A stretch of DNA of 64,000 bases, from NCBI RefSeq assembly GCF_015163655.1, contig NZ_JADEUF010000002.1, forward strand, positions 1 through 64,000. The letters run 5' to 3'. A program made the translations under genes and the position numbers. The notes beneath the pieces are model-generated. The model saw nothing but the letters and a program-made list of their open reading frames with translations. It was not told the origin of the DNA and did no database searches. This stretch comes from Xenorhabdus griffiniae. GTDB taxonomy: Bacteria > Pseudomonadota > Gammaproteobacteria > Enterobacterales > Enterobacteriaceae. Shown in pieces: positions 1 through 8,200 of this stretch (positions are counted from its first letter, which is position 1; each line of letters opens with the position of its first letter).

Positions 1-2
1 AT

Positions 3-470
3 GTCATAAATTTATATTACTTCCTATCAACTAATAAAACATTTGTTATAAATATAATCATATCAATAGTGTTTTTATATTTCATAGCTTATACAGCCTG
101 CCAACAATCACCTGAGAAAAATAATTTTATTACAATAGGTTACTTTGGATTTGCACTCTATATCTCAATGATATTGTTCTATAATTTGATTCATACTACT
201 AAAGATCACCTTTGTCACTTGATTAATTTTTTATCAGCAAAGAAATTTATACTTCTTAATTATTGCATATGCCTTTCCATTTTTACTATCTCATGTAGTG
301 TATTTGCCTTTTTTGTGACGCATTCATTGCAGTTAGTTTTATTTCCTTATTATTATGTAATATCTATTTTTATTGCATTAATAAATCTATCAAAGACACA
401 ATATACAAAATTGCTTTCATTATGTTCCATTGTTTTATTTTCTTGTTTAGGAGGATATATTTATGCTTGA
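3..470 (+). CDS. ABC transporter membrane subunit, C-terminal part (partial)
   Basis: The reading frame is open to the left edge, so the true start lies outside the window; a GTG at 69 is inside the gene and is probably not the start. The visible part is almost entirely hydrophobic, with about four predicted membrane helices and few charged residues, as expected of a small ABC-type permease. Its last codons overlap the start of the next gene by 8 bases, and that gene is an ABC ATPase, so the two are translationally coupled partners of one transporter. The DNA is clearly more AT-rich than the neighbouring dinG, suggesting accessory origin. Substrate and direction are unknown; a small peptide or bacteriocin exporter or self-protection pump is one possibility. 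I do not recognise the family. Confidence 0.6.
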   Translation, partial: VINLYYFLSTNKTFVINIIISIVFLYFIAYTACQQSPEKNNFITIGYFGFALYISMILFYNLIHTTKDHLCHLINFLSAKKFILLNYCICLSIFTISCSVFAFFVTHSLQLVLFPYYYVISIFIALINLSKTQYTKLLSLCSIVLFSCLGGYIYA

Positions 471-1092
471 GATCATTGAACTGGAAGCAACGGTCGGCAA
501 TAGAAAAATATTTTCAAATGTTAATTGTCAATTTGATATTGGTATAAATCGTATCAAAGGTATTAATGGTTCTGGCAAGACAACTTTTCTTGCTTGCCTA
601 TCTGGAATTAAAAAGGTTAATAAAGGTAAATGTAATTTCGTTAAGGATCATAAGAATCACCCATTCAACTTACAAAAACAAGGCTTTTATCTATCTGACC
701 ATGTTAATTTTTACCATTTTCTTACCGGCCTTGATATCATTAACTTAACTAAACGTTATAAAAAGATAAACCATGACTATCAATTAGCAGATTATTTAAC
801 AGGGTTTGGTATTACCCATTACTTAAATACAGAATTCGGCAACATGTCTTTAGGTACTAAAAAGAAATTTCTACTGACATCTGCACTAATGTCTGATGTT
901 GATGTTTATATTTTTGATGAACCTACTAATGGCCTAGATTTAAACTCAATCACTTTTTTTAGGGAACTGATCAAATCCCTTGCTGACCAAAAAATTTTTA
1001 TTTTAAGCTCTCATGATGAGAGCTTCTTGCAAGGACTAACAGTTAATGATTATTGGATACATAAAAATCAAATTATCTCGTTGAAATATTGA
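463..1092 (+). CDS. ABC transporter ATP-binding protein
   Basis: A 209-aa ATPase subunit with all core ABC motifs: Walker A GINGSGKTT at residues 33-41, a signature region MSLGTKKKF at 128-136 in which the usual LSGGQ is altered, Walker B VYIFDEP at 148-154, a D-loop near 157 and the switch histidine in SSHDES near 184. The start is supported by a strong GGAGG eight bases upstream, located inside the end of the preceding membrane-protein gene. It is short for the family and has no extra domain. Context suggests the energising half of a small exporter with the upstream membrane protein. AT-rich codon use contrasts with the downstream dinG. Substrate not predictable from sequence. Confidence 0.85.
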   Translation: MLEIIELEATVGNRKIFSNVNCQFDIGINRIKGINGSGKTTFLACLSGIKKVNKGKCNFVKDHKNHPFNLQKQGFYLSDHVNFYHFLTGLDIINLTKRYKKINHDYQLADYLTGFGITHYLNTEFGNMSLGTKKKFLLTSALMSDVDVYIFDEPTNGLDLNSITFFRELIKSLADQKIFILSSHDESFLQGLTVNDYWIHKNQIISLKY

Positions 1093-1105
1093 TACAGTGC
1101 AATTG

Positions 1106-1135
1106 AATAAATAACCCATCCTTGAGTTATTTATT
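1106..1135. terminator. hairpin between the ABC ATPase gene and dinG
   Basis: A 10-bp perfect stem (AATAAATAAC / GTTATTTATT) with a 10-base loop lies between two convergent genes and overlaps the dinG stop codon. It is AT-rich and has a short CCTTTT on the plus side, so it may stop transcription in both directions, weakly. Confidence 0.45.
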
Positions 1136-3242
1136 CCTTTTCCGCTGGCACCTTTGGCCGTTCGATGGGAAATACCGGCAAAGAATTCAATAAACGTGAA
1201 CCATAACGTTTGGTGAATAACCGAGTGTCATAAATGACCACATCACCATAACACTCATGGCTGCGAATGAGCCTCCCCACTTGTTGGATCAAATTAAAGG
1301 AAGCGCTGGGTAAACTCTGTACTTCAAATGGATAACGTTTTAAAGATTTCAACCATGCGCTTTCAGTAATGATCACCGGATTAGTTACGGGGGGAAATGC
1401 GATTTTATGGATATGGACTTGTGAAAGATAATCACCTTTTAGATCCAGCCCTTCTGCAAATGACTGTAACCCAACCAGAACGCTGGTTTGTCCTTCATCA
1501 ATACGCTTGCAATGTGTTTCTACCAATCGATAACGAGGCTGATCACCTTGTACTAATAACATCAACCGCAGGTCTGTAACAAAAGTGAGGAACCCTTCCA
1601 TTGCTCGTTGACTGCTAAAAAGTACCAACATTCCCCGATGTTTTCCTGCCATCACTTGAGAGCGGAAATAGCGCGACATTTCCTCAAGATGCTGCATTTC
1701 ATTCTGAATAGTCGGTTCCTGTGTCATTTGCGGTATAACCAAACGCCCTTGTCGTACATGTTCAAAAGGTGATGACAAGCTGATAAAACGATCACCATAA
1801 TTTTCGTGTAATCCGGTAAGCTCCTGAATGCGGGAAAAGCTATTCAGTGAACACAACGTGGCCGATGTCACTACAACATGGGGAATGGTACGCCATAGTA
1901 TTTGGGTTAATTGTTCGCTAACCCGAATTCCAGCACAATGAAAATAAAGGTGAGATTGGTTTTTCTCATTGCGTCGCATTAACCATTTGGATATTGGCGC
2001 ATGGGAAGACTCTTCTTGTGACGCCAAACGCCACAGTTTTGTCATATTCTCAAAATAACCCAATGTTCGGCTGATTTGCAAAATAGCACGATGCAAGCGG
2101 ACGATATCTTGTTTGGCCGTCTGATCACTTAAATCATTCAAAATCGCTTCTGCTAAACTACGTAATCCATCAGTGAGTTTAAATAATTGCTGGCAGCATA
2201 ACAGCAAACTAGCCGGTAACTTTCCCAGTTCGAACAGATATTCCTCCGCTTCACCACTCTCAGGCAAGAGCGCCTGTGTTATCTCCGCCAATTCCTTAAA
2301 GTATTCACGGATTGTTGCACAATGGTTCTGTAATCGAGGGATATTAGCCAACGCGGGCGGTTTTGCCGGCCGGAATTGAACCAGGTATTGTTCTACATGG
2401 CGGACAAAAATATCTAATTGCCCATGAAGCTGGAATAAGGTGATTTCCCCTTCAACTTCCAGCGCATCCCTTGCCACTTCGGGAATATGATGCCCTTCAT
2501 CCAAAACCAACAGCAGATTTTTTGCGGCCGGTAAAACCGATTCGCTTTCCAACGCCGCCATAACCAAAGAATGATTGGCAACGATGACATCTGCATCTTC
2601 AATTTCCCTGCGCGCAAGAAAAAATGGGCAACGGTGGTAAAACTGGCAATTGCGTGCCAGGCAGTTCACCTTATCCGTACTGATTTTTGCCCACAATGAA
2701 TCCGCCAGTGCCAGTTTATGATGATCACGTAAGCCATCCCAGATAAACGTCGTATAATCACTGCGCAGTCGGCGACACAGTTCCCGCTCTTCACTGTTAG
2801 CAATTTCAGTCTGATCTTCGACCAGAAACATCAAGTCAATCTGTTCTCCTTCTGCGGCACAAATGGCCGCCAGATTGCGCGGGCAGACATAACGCGCCCG
2901 ACCAAAAGCGCCCGTAAATTTCAGGTCAGGAATAATTTTACGCAGCAGCGGCAAATCCTTGCTATAAATTTGATCTTGTAAGGCAACATTGGCTGTACTG
3001 ACTACCAATGGCTTCTGTTCTGCCCGGCTGATGGCAATCCCTGGGAGCAGGTATGATAACGTTTTTCCTACTCCTGTTGGCGCTTCTATCACCAAATGCC
3101 GCCCTTCGTCATCTGCCAATGTCTTTGCAACTTCAGCGATCATTTGACGTTGCGGAGCACGTGGAATGAAACCATCAATATGGGTAGATAATGACTTATA
3201 CCACTGACTAATCTGACTTTTTACTGAACTAGAAAGAGCCAT
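1131..3242 (-). CDS. dinG: ATP-dependent DNA helicase DinG
   Basis: A 703-aa superfamily 2, XPD-like 5'-3' DNA helicase that resolves R-loops and other structures and is SOS-induced in E. coli (716 aa there). Visible motifs: Walker A EAPTGVGKT (about 53-61), four cysteines at 120, 194, 199 and 205 that match the positions of the iron-sulfur cluster ligands of E. coli DinG, the DEGH box at 248-251, and a C-terminal QQVGRLIRS helicase motif VI. The ATG at 3242 gives the family N-terminus. No complete LexA box is visible upstream, only a half site at 3297-3302 running into a repeat element. It converges with the left-edge ABC genes. Confidence 0.96.
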   Translation of the reverse strand: MALSSSVKSQISQWYKSLSTHIDGFIPRAPQRQMIAEVAKTLADDEGRHLVIEAPTGVGKTLSYLLPGIAISRAEQKPLVVSTANVALQDQIYSKDLPLLRKIIPDLKFTGAFGRARYVCPRNLAAICAAEGEQIDLMFLVEDQTEIANSEERELCRRLRSDYTTFIWDGLRDHHKLALADSLWAKISTDKVNCLARNCQFYHRCPFFLARREIEDADVIVANHSLVMAALESESVLPAAKNLLLVLDEGHHIPEVARDALEVEGEITLFQLHGQLDIFVRHVEQYLVQFRPAKPPALANIPRLQNHCATIREYFKELAEITQALLPESGEAEEYLFELGKLPASLLLCCQQLFKLTDGLRSLAEAILNDLSDQTAKQDIVRLHRAILQISRTLGYFENMTKLWRLASQEESSHAPISKWLMRRNEKNQSHLYFHCAGIRVSEQLTQILWRTIPHVVVTSATLCSLNSFSRIQELTGLHENYGDRFISLSSPFEHVRQGRLVIPQMTQEPTIQNEMQHLEEMSRYFRSQVMAGKHRGMLVLFSSQRAMEGFLTFVTDLRLMLLVQGDQPRYRLVETHCKRIDEGQTSVLVGLQSFAEGLDLKGDYLSQVHIHKIAFPPVTNPVIITESAWLKSLKRYPFEVQSLPSASFNLIQQVGRLIRSHECYGDVVIYDTRLFTKRYGSRLLNSLPVFPIERPKVPAEKE

Positions 3243-3311
3243 GAGTTTTACTGCTTAAAAATTGGAGGGCTATTTTTTTCATCATACTTCTGTCTTTACT
3301 GTTCAAACGCA

Positions 3312-3416
3312 TATACTTGATAAACTTTAAGTTGCAATCCGCAAGACGAGGCGAGGTGTTATATTTCCCCGCTATGCGGGGAAATATAACACGCATCTTG
3401 AAGTTGGATTGGTATA
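3312..3416 (-). repeat. palindromic intergenic repeat (MITE-like), copy 1
   Basis: About 105 bp. The right end reads TTGAAGTTGGATTGGTATA, matching the shared terminus, and the centre is a GC-rich hairpin (CCCCGC TAT GCGGGG) inside AT-rich arms. The left arm is more diverged than in other copies. Minus orientation relative to the copy at 23308. Confidence 0.8.
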
Positions 3417-3584
3417 AACGCAATTTGGTAAGAAATAATTTTCCCATAGAACTGATCTCAAATCAGCTTTATATGATCATTCCTGCGAAGCGGTTTCCAG
3501 TCTTTTTATTGTCAATGTAAGAAAACCGGTTATCGCTTGTCTGAAATGTAGAAGCCGATATACTTTTGGGTTTTTATAGCCGTT

Positions 3585-3692
3585 ATATACCAATCTAACT
3601 TCAAGATACGTGTAATTTCTCCCCGCGAAGCGGAGGGAGAAATCAGGTTTCATAGAGTGTTGTAAATTGCAACTTGAAGTTGAATACGTATA
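3585..3692 (+). repeat. palindromic intergenic repeat (MITE-like), copy 2
   Basis: Begins TATACCAATCTAACTTCAAG and ends with a TTGAAGTTGAATACGTATA variant of the family terminus. The central hairpin contains CTCCCCGCGAAGCGGAGGG. It lies directly upstream of the 51-aa peptide gene and may carry part of its leader. Confidence 0.85.
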
Positions 3693-3723
3693 ACTCTTTA
3701 TTAAAACCTTATTGGATACAGAG

Positions 3724-3879
3724 ATGAAAAAAATCCTGCTCATTATCATCATATTATTTTCCATCGGCTCAATTGGTGGGAACCTTCTGGCAGGGATGAA
3801 TATATACACCCGCTCAACCACACCAACAGAAGCGCCACAACAGACTCAGCAGGAAAATACTCCAACAGGGCAACAATAA
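3724..3879 (+). CDS. small membrane-anchored peptide, 51 aa, unknown
   Basis: A short gene just ahead of sseA. The product starts MKKILLIIIILFSIGSIGG: two lysines, then a strongly hydrophobic stretch of about 20 residues, then a hydrophilic tail rich in Thr, Pro and Gln (TTPTEAPQQTQQENTPTGQQ). That layout fits a single-pass inner-membrane protein or a secretion signal with a short disordered tail. No cysteine follows the hydrophobic part, so it is not a lipoprotein. A weak GAG lies close upstream of the ATG. It ends 39 bases before the sseA start and could be cotranscribed. I do not recognise a family; the amino-acid layout argues that it is real, but conservation would need checking. Confidence 0.6.
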   Translation: MKKILLIIIILFSIGSIGGNLLAGMNIYTRSTTPTEAPQQTQQENTPTGQQ

Positions 3880-3918
3880 ATACGTTGGCTTGTATCGTAA
3901 CACCAGATGAGGAAGCTC

Positions 3919-4758
3919 ATGAAAAATGAATATTTTGTCAGTCCACAATGGTTAAACGAACATCTTTATGATGAGAATATCGTTGTCGTTGATGCCAGTG
4001 TCCCAATGCCTACCCAATCTATCAACTATCACCAACTTTGGTTAGAGAAACACATTCCGGGCGCACAATTTTTTGATCTGGATAAGGTCGCTAATCTACA
4101 AACCAACCTGCCTCACATGTTGCCGGCGCCGGAAACTTTCCGTCAGGCTGTTAGCAAAATGGGCATCAGTGAAAATCATCTGGTGGTAATTTACGATCAA
4201 GGCAATATGTTTTCCGCCCCACGGGCATGGTGGACATTCAAAATTTTTGGGGCCCAGCATATCCGTATTCTTGAAGGGGGCTTACAAGGCTGGCAGCAAG
4301 CCGGTTATTCCACCGAATCAGGTAAAGTTATTCGCTCTCCCGAAGTTTTCAATATCCAGTTTACCCCTGAAAAAGTCTGTTCTCAGACGCAGATCCTTGA
4401 TGCTCTCCGTAACGATGTAGAGGTTCAATTTGTTGATGCCAGAGCAGAAGACCGCTTTCAAGCAAAAGTGCCGGAACCCCGTCCAGGTCTGAGGATGGGG
4501 CACCTGCCTGGTGCTAAAAATGTTCCGTGGACAGCCCTGATTGATAATGGATGCTATAAGCCACGAGAAGAAATTGCAGCAATATTCCGCAAACAGGGCG
4601 TTGATTTAAGCCAACCTATCATTACCAGTTGTGGCTCTGGTATGACAGCCGCAGTTTTAGTTCTGGGGCTTGATATGATTGGTCATAAGGAAACAGGATT
4701 ATACGATGGCTCCTGGGCTGAATGGGGAGCTGATGATTCACTTCCGTTAGAAAAATAA
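3919..4758 (+). CDS. sseA: 3-mercaptopyruvate sulfurtransferase
   Basis: A 279-aa two-domain rhodanese-family enzyme that transfers sulfur from 3-mercaptopyruvate to thiol acceptors or cyanide in the cytoplasm. The catalytic loop is CGSGMTA with Cys238, the CGSGxT type that marks mercaptopyruvate sulfurtransferases rather than thiosulfate sulfurtransferases (rhodaneses). The N-terminal inactive domain includes IPGAQFFDLDK, the C-terminal domain has GHLPGAKNVPW. I place the start at the second ATG (3919) because AGGAAG precedes it and the length then matches the 281-aa E. coli protein; an upstream in-frame ATG at 3907 has no such site. A hairpin at 4771-4795 follows the gene. Confidence 0.95.
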   Translation: MKNEYFVSPQWLNEHLYDENIVVVDASVPMPTQSINYHQLWLEKHIPGAQFFDLDKVANLQTNLPHMLPAPETFRQAVSKMGISENHLVVIYDQGNMFSAPRAWWTFKIFGAQHIRILEGGLQGWQQAGYSTESGKVIRSPEVFNIQFTPEKVCSQTQILDALRNDVEVQFVDARAEDRFQAKVPEPRPGLRMGHLPGAKNVPWTALIDNGCYKPREEIAAIFRKQGVDLSQPIITSCGSGMTAAVLVLGLDMIGHKETGLYDGSWAEWGADDSLPLEK

Positions 4759-4770
4759 ATAATAACAACA

Positions 4771-4795
4771 AAGGGCATCAAAATAACATGCCCTT
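4771..4795. terminator. hairpin after sseA
   Basis: Stem AAGGGCAT / ATGCCCTT with a 9-base loop between convergent sseA and the GlsB-family gene. No clear T-run follows, so it is terminator-like only. Confidence 0.45.
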
Positions 4796-4802
4796 CATTG
4801 TA

Positions 4803-5054
4803 CTATTGATTAGAAATTTTATGGTATACAAACAGGACTATTATTGCGCCAATAACGGCAATAACGAAACTCCCCAAATTAAAGCCGTCCACTTTTCCCA
4901 TACCAAGAAACGTACTAATATATCCACCAACCACAGCCCCCACAATACCCAGAATAATCGTCATTATGATGCCACTGCTGTTATTTCCCGGCATAATCCA
5001 TTTAGCAAGAATTCCGGCAATTAAACCAAAGATAATCCATGACAGAATCCCCAT
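4803..5054 (-). CDS. GlsB/YeaQ/YmgE family membrane protein
   Basis: An 83-aa, glycine-rich protein with three predicted membrane helices: GILSWIIFGLIAGILAKWI at the start, then IIMTIILGIVGAVVGGYI, then FVIAVIGAIIVLFVY. This matches the small transglycosylase-associated/GlsB-YeaQ family of stress-related inner-membrane proteins of unknown biochemical role (about 80 aa in enterobacteria). A good AGGTGG-type ribosome site precedes the ATG. It lies 174 bases downstream of the Rhs gene on the same strand, but a strong hairpin between them suggests separate transcription. It is not a plausible immunity protein on sequence grounds, since it belongs to a widely distributed housekeeping family. Confidence 0.88.
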   Translation of the reverse strand: MGILSWIIFGLIAGILAKWIMPGNNSSGIIMTIILGIVGAVVGGYISTFLGMGKVDGFNLGSFVIAVIGAIIVLFVYHKISNQ

Positions 5055-5170
5055 ACACCACCTCCAAAACTGATTAGGTTATTAGTCCACTGGTTCAATT
5101 ATTCTTCTCTGCTTTAAGTTAAGACACCAACAAAAAAAATTGCAACTTGTAAAAGTGGCTAATAGAATAA

Positions 5171-5191
5171 GGGCCGATCTATGATCGGCCC
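5171..5191 (-). terminator. terminator of the Rhs gene
   Basis: Perfect 9-bp stem GGGCCGATC / GATCGGCCC with a 3-base loop, followed on the minus strand by TTATTCTATT. It lies about 40 bases after the Rhs stop codon. Confidence 0.7.
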
Positions 5192-5228
5192 GCTATATTA
5201 TGCACATTTACCAGAATCATATCACAAT

Positions 5229-8200
5229 CTAAAATCTAAGATTTGGAACAATAACATCATTAAAAAATTGAAAAATATTACGTCTTAACAAGATATTATC
5301 AGGGAAAACTAGACGTAGATCCCGATCTAAATTTGCATTTCTTAATGCATGGTATAGCCAGTCACTTACAGTATAATAAGGAAAAGAAAAACCGCCTATT
5401 TCCCAAGTAATTTCCATATTTCTTATCGTACCAATATTAAATGGAAGTCTACCTGATATATGGTATTCTGTGAAAAAACGGAGATCATTGACAGTTTCAA
5501 CGATAACATCCCCCATTATATGGGGGGTAGTGGATAGATTTTCATTGATAAAATGCAAATATAATGATTCAAATTGTGAATTCGAAGTATGTAATGGAAA
5601 TGATCTTCCATTTCCCAATGGGATGATATTATCAAGAACTTCTATCGGAGCGTTATTTGCTCTGGGTCTAAAGAATACCCTTCTCAAATTTGCCAAATCA
5701 CCACCATCAGCAGCCAATCCACGTACATCCATCCCGACAGTATAAAAACCACTCTCTCTGGGATTTTCAACTTGTATGATCCTATTCTCATCAACAGCAT
5801 GCCTAAATGCGTCGATATAACTATTTCTTACAGGCAGCCGTGGTGTACTTGCGGCTCCAGAAGAAGAAGCAAAATTCAGCCTTGGCTCCCCGCCGCTATA
5901 GTGATAAGTGGCCTCAAATGTCTCGCTAAACGCGGCCGGACGTTGGCTCAACCGCCGCAAACCGCTGGCAAGGCCGCCAAGGGCACCGGCTCCCAAACTG
6001 AGCACCCCGAATCCCATTGAGATCCAGCCCAGGGTGGCCGAAGCTCGGGGATTGCTGTCTGCAGTGGCGGCACTGGCAATGCCCGTCGCATCCGCGACCA
6101 GCCCCGCAAGAATGGCGGCATCGCCCGCCAGTGAGGCTCCACCGGTGGGGATAGCCAGCACCAGACCAATCACCAGCCCAACGGCACCCCCAATAATCCC
6201 AAACAAGCTGCCCAGGCTGATATGCCCCGTCGGGTCAATACGATTGAGGGGGTCACCAAGGCAGTAGGCATACGGGTTCAGCCCCCCGGCACCAAATGGA
6301 CTCCAGCTATCAGGGGCATTAAAACGCATCAGCACCGGATTATACGCCCGATACCCATTCCCCAGATGATAGGCGCCCGCCGCCGGATCAAAACGCTCGC
6401 CATTATAAGCCGGAATATCCGGGGTGCGCTCGGCCTCAGCCTGCTGTCCATAAGGTGAATAACGATAGCGGGTTTCGCTGCCCTCGCCCTGATGGCTCAC
6501 CAGCACACTATGACCATCCGTGCCCAGTAAATGCGTATCGGTGCCCGTGATGGCCGCCACTACTTCCCCCTGTGCCCGCAATAAGCGGGTCGCCACGCCG
6601 CTTTCACGCAGAATTTCTGTGACACGCGTCGCTCCCTGATAATAGAGCTCATGGGTCTGGTCTGGCCCCACCCGCTGCAACACCAACCGGTTAGCCGCAT
6701 CATAGCCATACGCACTGGTGGTGTCACTGAGCTGGACAGCCGACAGCCGGCCCAGGGCATCATACGTTAAATGACGGCCCGCCTCATCCTGTATCAGACG
6801 GCCCGCCGCGTCATACGCCAGGGTGATCGTGGCCGGATACCCCGGGTGCGTATGGGTAACGGTGTGTAACTGACAGGGATCTGATGGATTAGGGTAGAGA
6901 AACGTGGCCGTATCACGCTTTCCATCGTCGAGGGTAGTGATACAGGTCTGGATATTCCCCAAACGATCGTAAGTAAAACTCTGATGCGCAATGCTAAAGC
7001 CGTAAGCATCCCGCGGGCATTCTACACCGGTACAATCATACTCCACCAACCATTGACGGGCAGGATCATAGCTGTAGGTTTCCTGGCGTAGCTGACGACC
7101 GGCCTGCTGTGAATACAGGGTGCGCGAGGCGATCTGGTGCCTGACGGTATACGTTTGCGTTAGGGTTAGCGTATCCGTGGCGGTCTGGATTTGACGTGCC
7201 GTTTCTCGCCCAAACTCATCAAAACTGAGCGTGGTGGTGATGGTGTCATCATGCTGTTTGTCGTGAACCGTCCACTGTTTGACGCGGCTGGCCGCATCAT
7301 AGGTCAAGTCGATATCAATATCTGCATCCCGCGCAGCAATCGGCCGGCCAAACTGATCAAAACTGATACCCCAGTTTTTTCCCGTAACATCCTGGTAAGC
7401 CGTCAGCTGGCCGGCAGGGGAATAGGTGTAGTTTGCTTTTCGTGCAGCCCCTGCCCCCGTATCATCAAAACGGCAGGTTTCCTGTTGCAAACGGCCGGCA
7501 GCGGTATATTCCAGACTGCGGGTGGCCTGCTGTGCCGCGCTGGCGGTGGTCAGCACCCCGGTCCTGGGATCGAAAGTAAAGTCCTGCTGGATGTCACCGG
7601 CATCCACGTGGGTCGGCACATTGCCTAACCGCGGTTCATAGCAATAATTTACCGTCTGGCCCCGCGGATCGGTGATCTGGCTGGGACAGGGAGCCTCACC
7701 CTGGTAAGAGGCGCAGTAAGTCCGCCCTCCACAGGTGGTTATAATGGGACGATACAGGCTGTCAAAGCAACGTGTTCCCAGCACCGTTTCATTCACCGCA
7801 ATTTGCGCCACCAGGTTGCCTGTTGTGAACGGTGCATAGGATTTTTGGATCACCGTCCCGTCACCGTGACTTATCGTCAATACCCGTCCCCATAAATCAT
7901 AGGTGTACTCGGTTTTCTGTCCCAGGGTGTCAACCGTAGCCCGTAACCGTCCCAGGCCATCATAGTAATGCTGCTGCTGACTATGGAAGTTGCCTTGGCT
8001 GTCATAGAGGGTGACCGTGACCGGCTGGTGACGGGTATCATACTCCACCGTACACTGACTAAAAGACAGCCCTTCCGCCTGCCGGGAGACCTTGGCCGTG
8101 CGGGTTACCGGATCATAATCGTGTTGGATACACTCACCAGTATCGTGGATAACCCGATGTAGCCTGCCCCAGTCGTCATATTCCATCCGCTGGCAAGACG

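Larger units (their letters stand above)
3243..3723. other. gene-free stretch upstream of dinG with two repeat copies
   Basis: This 480-base region separates dinG from the 51-aa peptide gene. It holds the dinG promoter region, a TACTGT half site at 3297-3302 that could be a damaged LexA box, and two copies of the palindromic repeat family (3312-3416 and 3585-3692). No convincing coding region was found; open frames here run through the repeats. Confidence 0.7.

Noticed and set aside
3477-3821. A 114-aa minus-strand frame across the dinG-sseA gap
   Set aside because: Much of it is translated repeat sequence and it runs antisense through the better-supported 51-aa peptide gene.
7191-7628. Open frames on the plus strand inside the Rhs gene, possible embedded genes
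   Set aside because: The GC-rich repeat region has few stop codons in any frame; no ribosome sites or recognisable protein features.
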